The notes beneath the pieces are model-generated. The model made no database searches. It was not told the origin of the DNA and saw only the letters and a list, made by a program, of their open reading frames with translations. A DNA stretch of 64,000 bases from Streptomyces gardneri (GTDB taxonomy: Bacteria > Actinomycetota > Actinomycetes > Streptomycetales > Streptomycetaceae): NCBI RefSeq assembly GCF_006539185.1, contig NZ_BJMN01000010.1, positions 186,001 through 250,000 of the forward strand. The letters are read 5' to 3'. This document shows, piece by piece, positions 56,524 to 64,000 of the stretch; position 1 is the first letter of the stretch, and each line of letters begins with the position of its first letter. A program made the translations under genes and the position numbers.

Positions 56524-57069
56524 TCAGACGCGCTCCAGGGGGCGGTGCGGGCCCTCCGGGAGTTCGGCGCGGATCGTGTCGCCGGGGCGCACCTCCCCAC
56601 CGGTCAGCACGATGCCCATGATGCCCGCCTTGCGGACGATCTCGCCGTTCTCGTCGCGGCCGAGGACCTGCTTGAGCAGGCCGTGCCGGAAGGTGTCGAT
56701 CTGCGCGCAGGGGTTGCGCAGCCCCGTGACCTCGACGACGGCCTCGGCGCCCAGGTGGAGACGGGTGCCGGTGGGCAGGCCGAGGAGGTCGATCCCGCGG
56801 GTCGTGACGTTCTCTCCGAGGTCGCCGGGGGTGACCTCGAATCCTGCGCCCGCCACGTCCTCGAAGAGCTCGGCGTGGATCAGGTGCACCTGACGGAGGT
56901 TCGGCTGGGTCGGGTCCTGGGCGACGCGCGACCGGTGCTTGACCGTCACTCCCGCGTGGACGTCACCCTCCACTCCCAGGCCCGCGAGGAGCGTGATGGC
57001 CTCGCGGTTGGGCTTGGTGAACGTGTACGTGCCGTTGCTGCTGACGGTCTGGACGGTGCCGCTGCTCAT
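56524..57069 (-). CDS. MOSC-domain protein
   Basis: 181 residues, single MOSC (molybdenum cofactor sulfurase C-terminal) domain. Segments HRSRVAQDPTQPNLRQVHLIHAELFEDV, GDLGENVTTRGIDL and VTGLRNPCAQID contain the conserved Cys that may carry sulphur to or from the cofactor. Stand-alone MOSC proteins resemble YiiM, which reduces N-hydroxylated compounds. Without other partners, activity is undetermined. GGAG ribosome site. The 105 bp upstream separates it from the desaturase on the same strand. Confidence 0.9.
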   Translation of the reverse strand: MSSGTVQTVSSNGTYTFTKPNREAITLLAGLGVEGDVHAGVTVKHRSRVAQDPTQPNLRQVHLIHAELFEDVAGAGFEVTPGDLGENVTTRGIDLLGLPTGTRLHLGAEAVVEVTGLRNPCAQIDTFRHGLLKQVLGRDENGEIVRKAGIMGIVLTGGEVRPGDTIRAELPEGPHRPLERV

Positions 57070-57174
57070 GCCGAGGAGCTCCCCTTCTCCGCTGCTGACC
57101 GGTCGTCACGGGCGCTGGATACACCTCGCCCGCCCCCGAACCGATGATCACGCCGCGCGTGACCGGCTCCGACC

Positions 57175-58284
57175 CTACTCGGCGCCTTCCGTCCGCTCCG
57201 CGCGCAGGGGCTCGCCCACCTCGTGCAGGTGCCCGAGGGCCTGGCGGTACGACTCCACGAAGCCGGTCTCGGTGTACGGCACGCCCAGCGCGGCACAGTG
57301 GGCGCGTACGGCGGGCTGGGCCAGTCGGAGGTTGGGGCGCGGCATGCTCGGGAAGAGGTGGTGCTCGACCTGGTAGTTGAGTCCGCCGAGGAACCAGTCG
57401 GTGAGGGCGCCGCCCCGGATGTTGCGCGAGGTGAGCACCTGGCGGCGGAGGTGGCCCCAGCTGTCGCCGTCGGCGTGCTCGTCCGGGCGCTCCATGCCCT
57501 TGTGGTTGGGGGCGAAGGCCATGCCCAGGTGGACGCCGAGCAGCATCTGGTGGAGGAGGGCGAAGACCAGGGCCTGGAGGGGGTCGAGGAGGGTGAGGAG
57601 CAGCGCCGCGTAGCCGGCGAAGTGGGTGAGGAGCAGGGCGCCCTCGACGAGCCGCTCGCGCCGGGTGCGGCAGGGGCCGTCCTCGGCGAGCAGGGACTGG
57701 ACTCCGTACACCTTGAGGGCGATGCCCTCCAGGGTGGTCAGGGGGAAGAACAGCCAGGCCTGGTGGCGGGTGAGGAAGCCGCGCAGGCCCGTGCGGCCCG
57801 TGGTCTGGTGCTCGGCGAAGACGAGGATGTCCGCGGCGACGTCCGGGTCCTTGTCGAGATGGTTGGGGTTCGCGTGGTGGCGGTTGTGCTTGTCGTTCCA
57901 CCACTCCCGGCTCATGCCGAGGAGCAGGTTGGCGTGGACGAGCTGGATGATCCGGCTCGCCTTCCGGTCGGTGGTGATCTGGGCGTGGCCGGCGTCGTGG
58001 CCGACGAAGGCGGCGCGGGCGGAGAGCAGTGCGAGGGGGACGGCGAGCAGGAGGGCCCACCAGGAGGGGCCGATCAGGGCGAGTCCGGCCACGACGGCGG
58101 CGATGCCGAGGAGGTTGACGACGATTCCTCGGGCGTACCAGCCGGGGCGGTGCTCCAGGAGGCCCTGTTCCCTGACCGTCCGCAGGAGCGGGGTGAACTC
58201 GCTGCCGCCCCTGGCGCGGACGGGCGCCTCGGCGGGTGCCTCGGCGGGGGCGAGCGCCGGGGGCAGGAAGGTGGCCTGGGACAT
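57175..58284 (-). CDS. Acyl-lipid fatty acid desaturase
   Basis: 369-residue membrane di-iron enzyme. The three His boxes are intact: HDAGH (~100), HNRHH (~134) and QVEHH (~300). Hydrophobic segments flank them. Introduces double bonds into membrane lipid acyl chains using O2 and a ferredoxin or similar donor. Length and His spacing match delta-type front-end/omega desaturases. CAGGAG ribosome site. The 255-bp divergent gap to the helicase operon contains one AT-rich spot near 58531-58542 but no clear operator. Confidence 0.92.
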   Translation of the reverse strand: MSQATFLPPALAPAEAPAEAPVRARGGSEFTPLLRTVREQGLLEHRPGWYARGIVVNLLGIAAVVAGLALIGPSWWALLLAVPLALLSARAAFVGHDAGHAQITTDRKASRIIQLVHANLLLGMSREWWNDKHNRHHANPNHLDKDPDVAADILVFAEHQTTGRTGLRGFLTRHQAWLFFPLTTLEGIALKVYGVQSLLAEDGPCRTRRERLVEGALLLTHFAGYAALLLTLLDPLQALVFALLHQMLLGVHLGMAFAPNHKGMERPDEHADGDSWGHLRRQVLTSRNIRGGALTDWFLGGLNYQVEHHLFPSMPRPNLRLAQPAVRAHCAALGVPYTETGFVESYRQALGHLHEVGEPLRAERTEGAE

Positions 58285-58551
58285 GGCGGGCTCCTGTTTC
58301 TGTGCGTCGGGGTGCGAGCGGATCGGTGGGGCGCCTCCACCGAAACTACGGATCCGTGATCGTGCCGGGCCATGGCGTCACCACCCGTCCAGGTCAGGGG
58401 GCGCGCAGGGGGTCGGGGGTGGGGGGAACCCCACCCTTGGACAGCGCCGGGGTATTTGTGGTGTACGTCACGCGCGGGATGCGCCCGTCGAGATGGGGCT
58501 TGAGGTAATCTCGGCCGCTCGGTCGCCAGGTAGTCAAATTTGAGGAATGCA

Positions 58552-61497
58552 TTGTCGCTGTCGTACGGATCCGAGGATTCCGCCCGCGAACTCACCCTTT
58601 TCTCCGCCGTCTTCCTTCCCGCCGATCCACCCCGCGCGGGACGGATCGCCTTCTGGTCCCCGGATGACGAGGCGCTGCCGGAGAGCGTCCCGGCGAACGC
58701 CGAGCTCACGGTCGTGGACGGCGAGAGCCTCCGCCCCGTGACCGTCCCCGCGCACGCCCTCTCCGTACGGGACGCCCTGCCGCTGCTCACCCGTGCCCGG
58801 TTCACGGACTCCGCCTCACAGGCCGCCGCGTTCTGGGGCGCCGCGTCCCTGTTCGCCCTGGACCTCGTCGCGCGCGGCCTGCTGCTGCCCGGTCTGACTC
58901 CCGGCGAGCACGACGCGTGGCGGGCCGGGCCGCTCGGCCCCGAGGAACTGGCGCGCCTGCGCACCCTCGCCGCCTCGATGCCGCCCAGCGCCCACGCCGT
59001 GCCCCTGGCCGGCGAGCCGCTGCTGCTGCCCGAGCCCGAAGCGCTGCTCCGCGCGTTCGCCGACGCGGTCGCCGACACGCTGCCGCGCACCCCGGCCGCC
59101 TCCCTCGCGGCGGGCGGGACCGCTTTCGCGGCCGACGCGCCGCAGTCGATCCCCGAACAGCGGGCCTGGGCCGCCGACGTGGCGGCGGGTCACGACGCGG
59201 GCGTACGGCTGTCGCTCCGCCTCGAACTCCCCGGCTTCACCGCCGAGGCGAGCGAGGCACCCGCCTTCCGCGCGGTCCTCCAGCTGCACGGTGTCGCCGA
59301 CCCGACGCTGGTCGCGGACGCCGCGGAGGTCTGGTCGGGATCCGGCGCGACGGCCGGCGCCTTCGGCCCCCGGGCCCGGATGGACGCACTCCTCGCGCTG
59401 CGGCGCGCCTCCCGTGCCTGGCCGCCCCTGGCCCCGCTCCTCACCGCGGCCGTGCCCGACACCGTCGGACTCGACGACGAGGAGGTCGCGGAGCTCCTGG
59501 GTCCGGCGGCCCGGGCCCTCGCGGCGACCGGCGTCCAGGTGCACTGGCCGCGCGAGCTCACCGACCGGCTCACCGCCCACGCGGTGATCGGCCCCCCGGC
59601 GACGGGGGACGAGCAGAGCGGTACGGGGTACGGAATCGGCGACACGCCGGACGCAGGCCACGGCGTACCGGACGAAGGCCGCCCCGACACGCCGGCCGGC
59701 GCGCAGGGTCCCGTCGGCGGTTCGCTCCCCTCCTTCCTCTCCGCCGACGCCCTGCTCGCCTTCAACTGGCGCTTCGCGGTGGGCGGGCACGAGCTGACGC
59801 GGGCCGAGCTCGACCGGCTCGCCGAGGCCGGGCGTCCCCTCGTCCGCCTGCGGGACCGCTGGGTCCTCGTCGACCCGGCCGAGGTGCTCCGCGCCCGCGC
59901 CCAGCAGGACCGCAAGGTCACTCCGGTCGACGCCCTCTCGGCCGTCCTCACCGGCACGACCGAGGTGGACGGGCGCCCCGTCGAGGTGGCGGCGTCCGGC
60001 TGGCTGGAGCGCCTGCGGGAGCGCCTCGCCGATCCCGAGGGCGGCCGCCCAGAGGTCGCGCAGCCCGCCGCGCTCGCCGCGACCCTGCGCGACTACCAGC
60101 TGCGCGGGCTCGACTGGCTCCACCGGATGACCTCCCTCGGCCTCGGCGGCTGTCTCGCCGACGACATGGGCCTCGGCAAGACGATCACGGTCATCGCGCT
60201 CCATCTGCACCGGCAGTCCGACCCGGCCTCCGCCGGGCCCACGCTGGTGGTCTGCCCGACCTCGCTCATGGGCAACTGGCAGCGGGAGATCGAGAAGTTC
60301 GCGCCCGGCACGCCGGTCCGCCGCTTCCACGGCGCCACGCGCGACCTGGACGGCGTCGCCGACGGCGACTTCGTCCTCACCACGTACGGCACGATGCGCC
60401 TCGACACCGAGCGGCTCGCCGCGCGGAGCTGGGGACTCCTCGTCGCGGACGAGGCACAGCACGTCAAGAACCCGTACTCGGCGACCGCGCGTGCGCTGCG
60501 AACGATCGGGGCACGCGCGCGCGTGGCGCTGTCCGGCACCCCGGTGGAGAACAACCTCTCCGAGCTGTGGGCGATCCTCGACTGGACGACCCCGGGCCTG
60601 CTCGGCAGCCTCGGGGCGTTTCGTACGCGCTTCGCCGCCGCCGTCGAGGGCGGCGGGGACCCGGCCGCCGCCGAACGGCTCGGCGCGCTCGTCCGCCCGT
60701 TCCTGCTGCGCCGCCGGAAGTCGGACCCGGGCATCGCGCCCGAACTGCCGCCGAAGACGGAGACCGACCGGACCGTCTCCCTGACGCCGGAACAGGCCGG
60801 TCTGTACGAGGCGGTGGTGCGCGAGACCCTGGAGTCGATCGCCGTCGCCGAGGGCATGGCGCGCCGCGGGCTCGTCGTGAAGCTGCTGACCGCCCTCAAG
60901 CAGATCTGCAACCACCCCGCCCAGTACCTCAAGGAGGACCGGCCGAGGATCGAGGGCCGCTCGGGCAAGCTGGAACTGCTCGACGAACTCCTCGACACGA
61001 TCCTCGCCGAGGGCGCGAGCACCCTGGTCTTCACCCAGTACGTGGGGATGGCCCGGCTCCTGGAGACGCACCTCGCGGCGCGGGGCATACGGACGCAGTT
61101 CCTGCACGGCGGCACGCCCGTCGCCGAACGCGAGGCGATGGTGGCGCGTTTCCAGGACGGGGAGGTGCCCGTCTTCCTCCTGTCCCTCAAGGCCGCCGGG
61201 ACCGGGCTCAACCTCACCCGGGCCGAACACGTCGTGCACTACGACCGCTGGTGGAACCCCGCCGTGGAGGCACAGGCCACCGACCGCGCGTACCGGATCG
61301 GGCAGGACCGGCCGGTGCAGGTGCACCGGCTGATCGCCGAGGGCACGATCGAGGACCGGATCGCCGCCATGCTCGACCGCAAACGGGAACTGGCGGACGC
61401 CGTCCTCGGGACGGGCGGGGACACCCCGCCGGAGCTGACCGAACTGACCGACGCGGAGCTGGCGGAGCTCGTACGACTGCGAGGGGACGGACGATGA
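58552..61497 (+). CDS. SNF2-family DEAD/DEAH-box helicase
   Basis: 981 residues. An N-terminal ~480-residue SNF2-associated region (DUF3670-like) precedes the two RecA-like domains. Motif I DDMGLGKT, motif II DEAQHVKN (DEAQ), motif III SGTPVENNLSELW, and motif VI DRAYRIGQDRPVQVHR. Related to bacterial RapA/Snf2 remodelers that act on protein-DNA complexes. TTG start at 58552 with GAGGA 5 nt upstream. Overlaps the SWIM gene start (ATGA). A low-complexity Gly/Asp loop (~residues 350-390) is lineage-specific. Confidence 0.92.
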   Translation: MSLSYGSEDSARELTLFSAVFLPADPPRAGRIAFWSPDDEALPESVPANAELTVVDGESLRPVTVPAHALSVRDALPLLTRARFTDSASQAAAFWGAASLFALDLVARGLLLPGLTPGEHDAWRAGPLGPEELARLRTLAASMPPSAHAVPLAGEPLLLPEPEALLRAFADAVADTLPRTPAASLAAGGTAFAADAPQSIPEQRAWAADVAAGHDAGVRLSLRLELPGFTAEASEAPAFRAVLQLHGVADPTLVADAAEVWSGSGATAGAFGPRARMDALLALRRASRAWPPLAPLLTAAVPDTVGLDDEEVAELLGPAARALAATGVQVHWPRELTDRLTAHAVIGPPATGDEQSGTGYGIGDTPDAGHGVPDEGRPDTPAGAQGPVGGSLPSFLSADALLAFNWRFAVGGHELTRAELDRLAEAGRPLVRLRDRWVLVDPAEVLRARAQQDRKVTPVDALSAVLTGTTEVDGRPVEVAASGWLERLRERLADPEGGRPEVAQPAALAATLRDYQLRGLDWLHRMTSLGLGGCLADDMGLGKTITVIALHLHRQSDPASAGPTLVVCPTSLMGNWQREIEKFAPGTPVRRFHGATRDLDGVADGDFVLTTYGTMRLDTERLAARSWGLLVADEAQHVKNPYSATARALRTIGARARVALSGTPVENNLSELWAILDWTTPGLLGSLGAFRTRFAAAVEGGGDPAAAERLGALVRPFLLRRRKSDPGIAPELPPKTETDRTVSLTPEQAGLYEAVVRETLESIAVAEGMARRGLVVKLLTALKQICNHPAQYLKEDRPRIEGRSGKLELLDELLDTILAEGASTLVFTQYVGMARLLETHLAARGIRTQFLHGGTPVAEREAMVARFQDGEVPVFLLSLKAAGTGLNLTRAEHVVHYDRWWNPAVEAQATDRAYRIGQDRPVQVHRLIAEGTIEDRIAAMLDRKRELADAVLGTGGDTPPELTELTDAELAELVRLRGDGR

Positions 61498-62861
61498 GCG
61501 GATACGAGAACGGGCACGGGCACGACGGCGACGAGCGGACCTTCGAGGCGCTGCCGCCCGCGAAGGGCTCGGCCTTCGCGAGGACCTGGTGGGGCCTGAC
61601 ATGGCTCAAGGCGCTGGAGGACACGGCGCTCGACGGACAGCAGCTCAAGGCCGGGCGCCGGCACGCGCGCGCGGGCGCGGTGGGCGCCGTGTCGGTGCGC
61701 CCGGGCCGGATCACGGCTCTCGTCAAGGACAGTGACGGCACCTCGCACCGCAGCGACGTGCTGGTGCGGGAGTTCACGGAGGAGGAGTGGGAGCGGCTGC
61801 TCGACCTGGCCGTGGACAGTGCGGGTCACATCGCGGCGCTCCTCGACCGCGAGATGCCGCCGCACCTGGTGGAGGACGCGGCGGTGGCGGGGCTGGACCT
61901 GCTCCCGGGGATCGGCGATCTCGATCCGGAGTGCGGCTGCGAGGCGTGGGACCACTGCCGGCACACCTCGGCGCTCTGCTACCAGGTGGCGCGGCTGCTC
62001 GACGAGGACCCGTTCGTCCTGCTGCTGATGCGGGGGCGCGGGGAGCGGACCCTCCTCGACCAGCTGCAGGCGCGCAGCGCGCGGCGGGCCGCGGCGCCTT
62101 CGGTGCGCGGCGCGAAGGACGGGCGCGGCTCCGGGGACGGGGACGGCGCCGCTGTGGAGGGCGGCGGAGGCATGCCGGGCGTGTCGGCGGCCGAGGCGTA
62201 CGCGGCGAGGGACATCCTGCCGCCGCTGCCGGCCCCTCCGAAGGCCCTCCCGGCGCCGGGCGAACCGCCCTCGCTCGACACGGAGACGGATCCGGAGCCG
62301 GGGGTCGACCCGACGGCTCTCGAGTTCCTCGCGACGGACACGGCGGCCCGCGCGCACCGGATGCTCATCGCAGCCCTCGGGGGCGGCGAGCCGGAGCCGC
62401 CGGTGCCCGCGCTGACCGTCGCGCAGGACGCCGCGCGCCTCGCCGCGGGCTCTCCCGCCTCCTGGATCACGGCGCGGCTCGCCGACGGTTCGGGCAGGTC
62501 GCGGGTGGAGCTGGCCGCGGCCACGCGCGCGTGGCGGTTCGGCGGCGGCCCCGCTCTCGCCGTACTGGAGGAGGAGTGGGCGCCGGACGCCGAGACCCTC
62601 GCCCGGGCCGAGGCGCGGCTCGCCGAGTCCTGGGAGGACGGTGAGCGGCCGGTGCTGCGGCGGACGGCCGGCGCGCGCTGGACGGTGGTGGGCGCGGAGG
62701 CGCAGTTGCGGCTCGGTGCGGACGGCCGCTGGTGGCCGTACCTCAAGGCCGCGGGCCGCTGGTCCCCCGCGGGTCCGGCGGACCGCGATCCGGCGTCGGT
62801 GCTGGCCACGGCCCTCGCGGCGGGCCCCGCGGGAGCGGGCGGCCAGGGCACGGGCGGTTAG
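61494..62861 (+). CDS. SWIM zinc-finger protein
   Basis: 455 residues. A SWIM finger with the pattern C-x-C-x-n-C-x-H appears as DPECGCEAWDHCRHTSALCYQVARLL near residue 140-165. The N-terminus TWWGLTWLKALED is typical of bacterial SWIM proteins paired with SNF2 helicases. The C-terminal half is Ala/Pro-rich with one conserved alpha-helical segment. Bound to nucleic acid or protein in known SWIM families. Operonic and coupled with the upstream helicase, so they probably form one complex; its biological role is untested here. Confidence 0.88.
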   Translation: MSGYENGHGHDGDERTFEALPPAKGSAFARTWWGLTWLKALEDTALDGQQLKAGRRHARAGAVGAVSVRPGRITALVKDSDGTSHRSDVLVREFTEEEWERLLDLAVDSAGHIAALLDREMPPHLVEDAAVAGLDLLPGIGDLDPECGCEAWDHCRHTSALCYQVARLLDEDPFVLLLMRGRGERTLLDQLQARSARRAAAPSVRGAKDGRGSGDGDGAAVEGGGGMPGVSAAEAYAARDILPPLPAPPKALPAPGEPPSLDTETDPEPGVDPTALEFLATDTAARAHRMLIAALGGGEPEPPVPALTVAQDAARLAAGSPASWITARLADGSGRSRVELAAATRAWRFGGGPALAVLEEEWAPDAETLARAEARLAESWEDGERPVLRRTAGARWTVVGAEAQLRLGADGRWWPYLKAAGRWSPAGPADRDPASVLATALAAGPAGAGGQGTGG

Positions 62862-62883
62862 GGCACGGGTGCCGCCGCCGGTG

Positions 62884-63825
62884 CTACCGGAGGAGGCCGG
62901 TGAGCTTCCGGCCGGTGGCGGACGGGGCGGCCAGGCTGCAGGCGACGGCGTCGGAGCCGAGCAGATAGCTCGTGCGGTAGGGGTACTGGACGAAGGTCGT
63001 CCAGCGGGTGCCGAGCGGCTGCCGGGCGGCCTTGTCGCGGAGCGGTGCGCGGCAGAGTTCCGTGGCCGCTTCCCGTACCAGCTGGTCGTCGGCGTACGTC
63101 CCGGTCAGGCGAAGCCGGGTGACGAGCTCGGCGTCGTGCGGCGTGTCGCAGTCGCGCCGGAGGGCGGTGCCCGGCGTGGCGCGGTCGATGTCGAAGCAGT
63201 CGCCGACGCGCAGTGCTTCGAAGGAGACGGGCTTGGCGGGGGGACGCGTCGACGTCGGGGCCGTGGTAGGGGACGACCCGGTCGCGGCGGGAGCGGTGCT
63301 CGCGGTACGGGAGGACTGCGGCGAGGCGCTGCTCGACTGCGGGTCCGGGCGCAGGCCGGGCGCCGTGTGCGTCGGCGTGTCGGTCACGGGGCCGCGTGTC
63401 GCGGGCGCGCCGGTCGACGGCGTACCGGTCGACGGCGTACCGGCCCCCGGGGTGGACGGTTCGACGACGGCGCCGTCGGTGGTGGTGACGACCGGGGACG
63501 GTCCGGCCACCGGGCCGCCCCCCGACCGGCCGTCGGCCGGTCCTTCGAACTCGTCCCCGCCGCCGACGGCCATGACCCCGCCCACGACCAGTGCGGCCAG
63601 GAACAGCGGGACGAGCGGCACGCCGAGCCAGCGTGCGTGCCGCGCGGCCGGCCCCGGCCGAGGTGACCCCAGGCGTACGACACGCGACCACGCCGGAGCG
63701 GTGAGCCGCTCGGTGTAGTCGGACTCGGTGGAGTCGGGCTCGGTGGAGCGGGGCTCGGCTGACACGGACTCGGTGGGTCGGCGGTCCGGCGGTGGAGGGG
63801 TGGTCGGCTGGTGCGGCACGTACAC
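62884..63825 (-). CDS. Membrane-anchored Septum_form/DUF4190-type protein
   Basis: 313 residues. The N-terminal ~80 residues are Pro/Thr/Ser/Glu-rich and cytoplasmic, a transmembrane helix follows (WLGVPLVPLFLAALVVGGVMAV), then a Ser/Thr/Pro-rich linker and a C-terminal septum-formation-like domain with paired cysteines (VGDCFDIDRATPGTALRRDCDTPHDAELV and VACSL). Role unknown; relatives may interact with cell-envelope or division proteins. Start GTG 63825 is chosen since AGG lies 8 nt upstream; ATG 63900 would add 25 residues. No gene is seen from 63901 to the window end. Confidence 0.72.
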   Translation of the reverse strand: MYVPHQPTTPPPPDRRPTESVSAEPRSTEPDSTESDYTERLTAPAWSRVVRLGSPRPGPAARHARWLGVPLVPLFLAALVVGGVMAVGGGDEFEGPADGRSGGGPVAGPSPVVTTTDGAVVEPSTPGAGTPSTGTPSTGAPATRGPVTDTPTHTAPGLRPDPQSSSASPQSSRTASTAPAATGSSPTTAPTSTRPPAKPVSFEALRVGDCFDIDRATPGTALRRDCDTPHDAELVTRLRLTGTYADDQLVREAATELCRAPLRDKAARQPLGTRWTTFVQYPYRTSYLLGSDAVACSLAAPSATGRKLTGLLR

Positions 63826-64000
63826 AAGGGTTGCCTGTCGACGGCCGTGAGGCGAGTGATCCGGGGGCGTCGAGTACGGCCTGTACAGAATCGTGACCAT
63901 CGTCGAGTGCCCCTGGGGGCGTCTTGTCCGGTGATCGACGGAAAGCACCCTTCCTCCGCCGGTCCTCCGTCCCGGGGCGCCACGGCGGCGCCCCGGCCCG

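Noticed and set aside
1..64000. tRNA, rRNA, insertion sequence or prophage genes
   Set aside because: Scanning gaps by eye found no tRNA-like cloverleaf sequence with T-loop consensus, no transposase or integrase, and no terminal repeats; all larger gaps are explained by the listed elements.

Overview
The window is chromosomal DNA of a Streptomyces or a very close relative. The support is very high G+C with strong third-position G/C, frequent GTG and TTG starts, a conservon (roadblock/DUF742/GTPase/sensor-kinase) operon, several SpoIIE-type PP2C phosphatases, NsrR with a flavohaemoglobin, a 6C small RNA and families such as DUF6397, DUF6629, DUF6325 and AMIN-like proteins. No IS element, phage, CRISPR array, tRNA or rRNA was seen. 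It reads as ordinary chromosome with local repeat expansions and dense cis-regulation.

Layout. 1-5.4 kb: 3' part of a GAF/SpoIIE phosphatase, zinc-independent ribosomal protein L31, an NmrA-type reductase with a striking 5' leader, cyclophilin, a small secreted protein, a DUF6629 membrane protein, an AMIN-like secreted protein and a Nudix hydrolase. 5.4-13.6 kb: a NarL-type two-component system divergent from an ABC-2 exporter, a YihY/BrkB membrane protein, an HxlR regulator divergent from a PaaI thioesterase, a DUF5519 protein and a second SpoIIE phosphatase. 13.7-18 kb: a MoxR ATPase/VWA pair, a nucleosidase and a secreted alpha/beta hydrolase. 18-21 kb: two flavin-dependent monooxygenases behind a cysteine-containing leader peptide. 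21-27 kb: a CocE-type hydrolase, a membrane SpoIIE phosphatase and a TetR/MFS efflux operon with a phased operator array.

26.9-36 kb: a yybP-ykoY Mn2+ riboswitch controlling a GDT1-family exporter, an M20 amidohydrolase, a LysR regulator divergent from an MFS transporter and cupin, a ThrE-type exporter, a Trypco1-domain protein, an L,D-transpeptidase and an SRPBCC protein. 36-43 kb: a PadR regulator, PrxQ peroxiredoxin, SHOCT/DUF6325 proteins, nsrR-hmp nitric-oxide detoxification, a short MreB-like protein, and a lipoprotein/I36 inhibitor pair. 42.8-47.2 kb: 6C RNA, polysaccharide deacetylase lipoprotein, ATP-dependent DNA ligase and DUF6397. 47.3-53.6 kb: an extra roadblock protein, conservon cvnD-C-B-A and an MHYT protein. 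53.8-64 kb: a methyltransferase, a decayed InlB-repeat pseudogene, two hypothetical proteins, MOSC, a fatty-acid desaturase, an SNF2 helicase/SWIM operon and a septum-formation-like membrane protein.

The most noteworthy signals are regulatory RNAs and operators. (1) Leader peptide at 18329-18448: its last Cys codon lies in a 9-nt anti-Shine-Dalgarno element for the downstream monooxygenase. (2) Leader of the NmrA gene: two mutually exclusive hairpins, one sequestering the ribosome site. (3) Three TetR operators at exact 24-bp spacing between a TetR gene carrying an internal 12-residue repeat and the Mn riboswitch. (4) The 6C RNA. No wholly new multigene system stands out. The nearest candidates for under-studied machinery are the SNF2-SWIM operon, the MoxR-VWA pair, and the conservon with its duplicated roadblock and MHYT neighbours.
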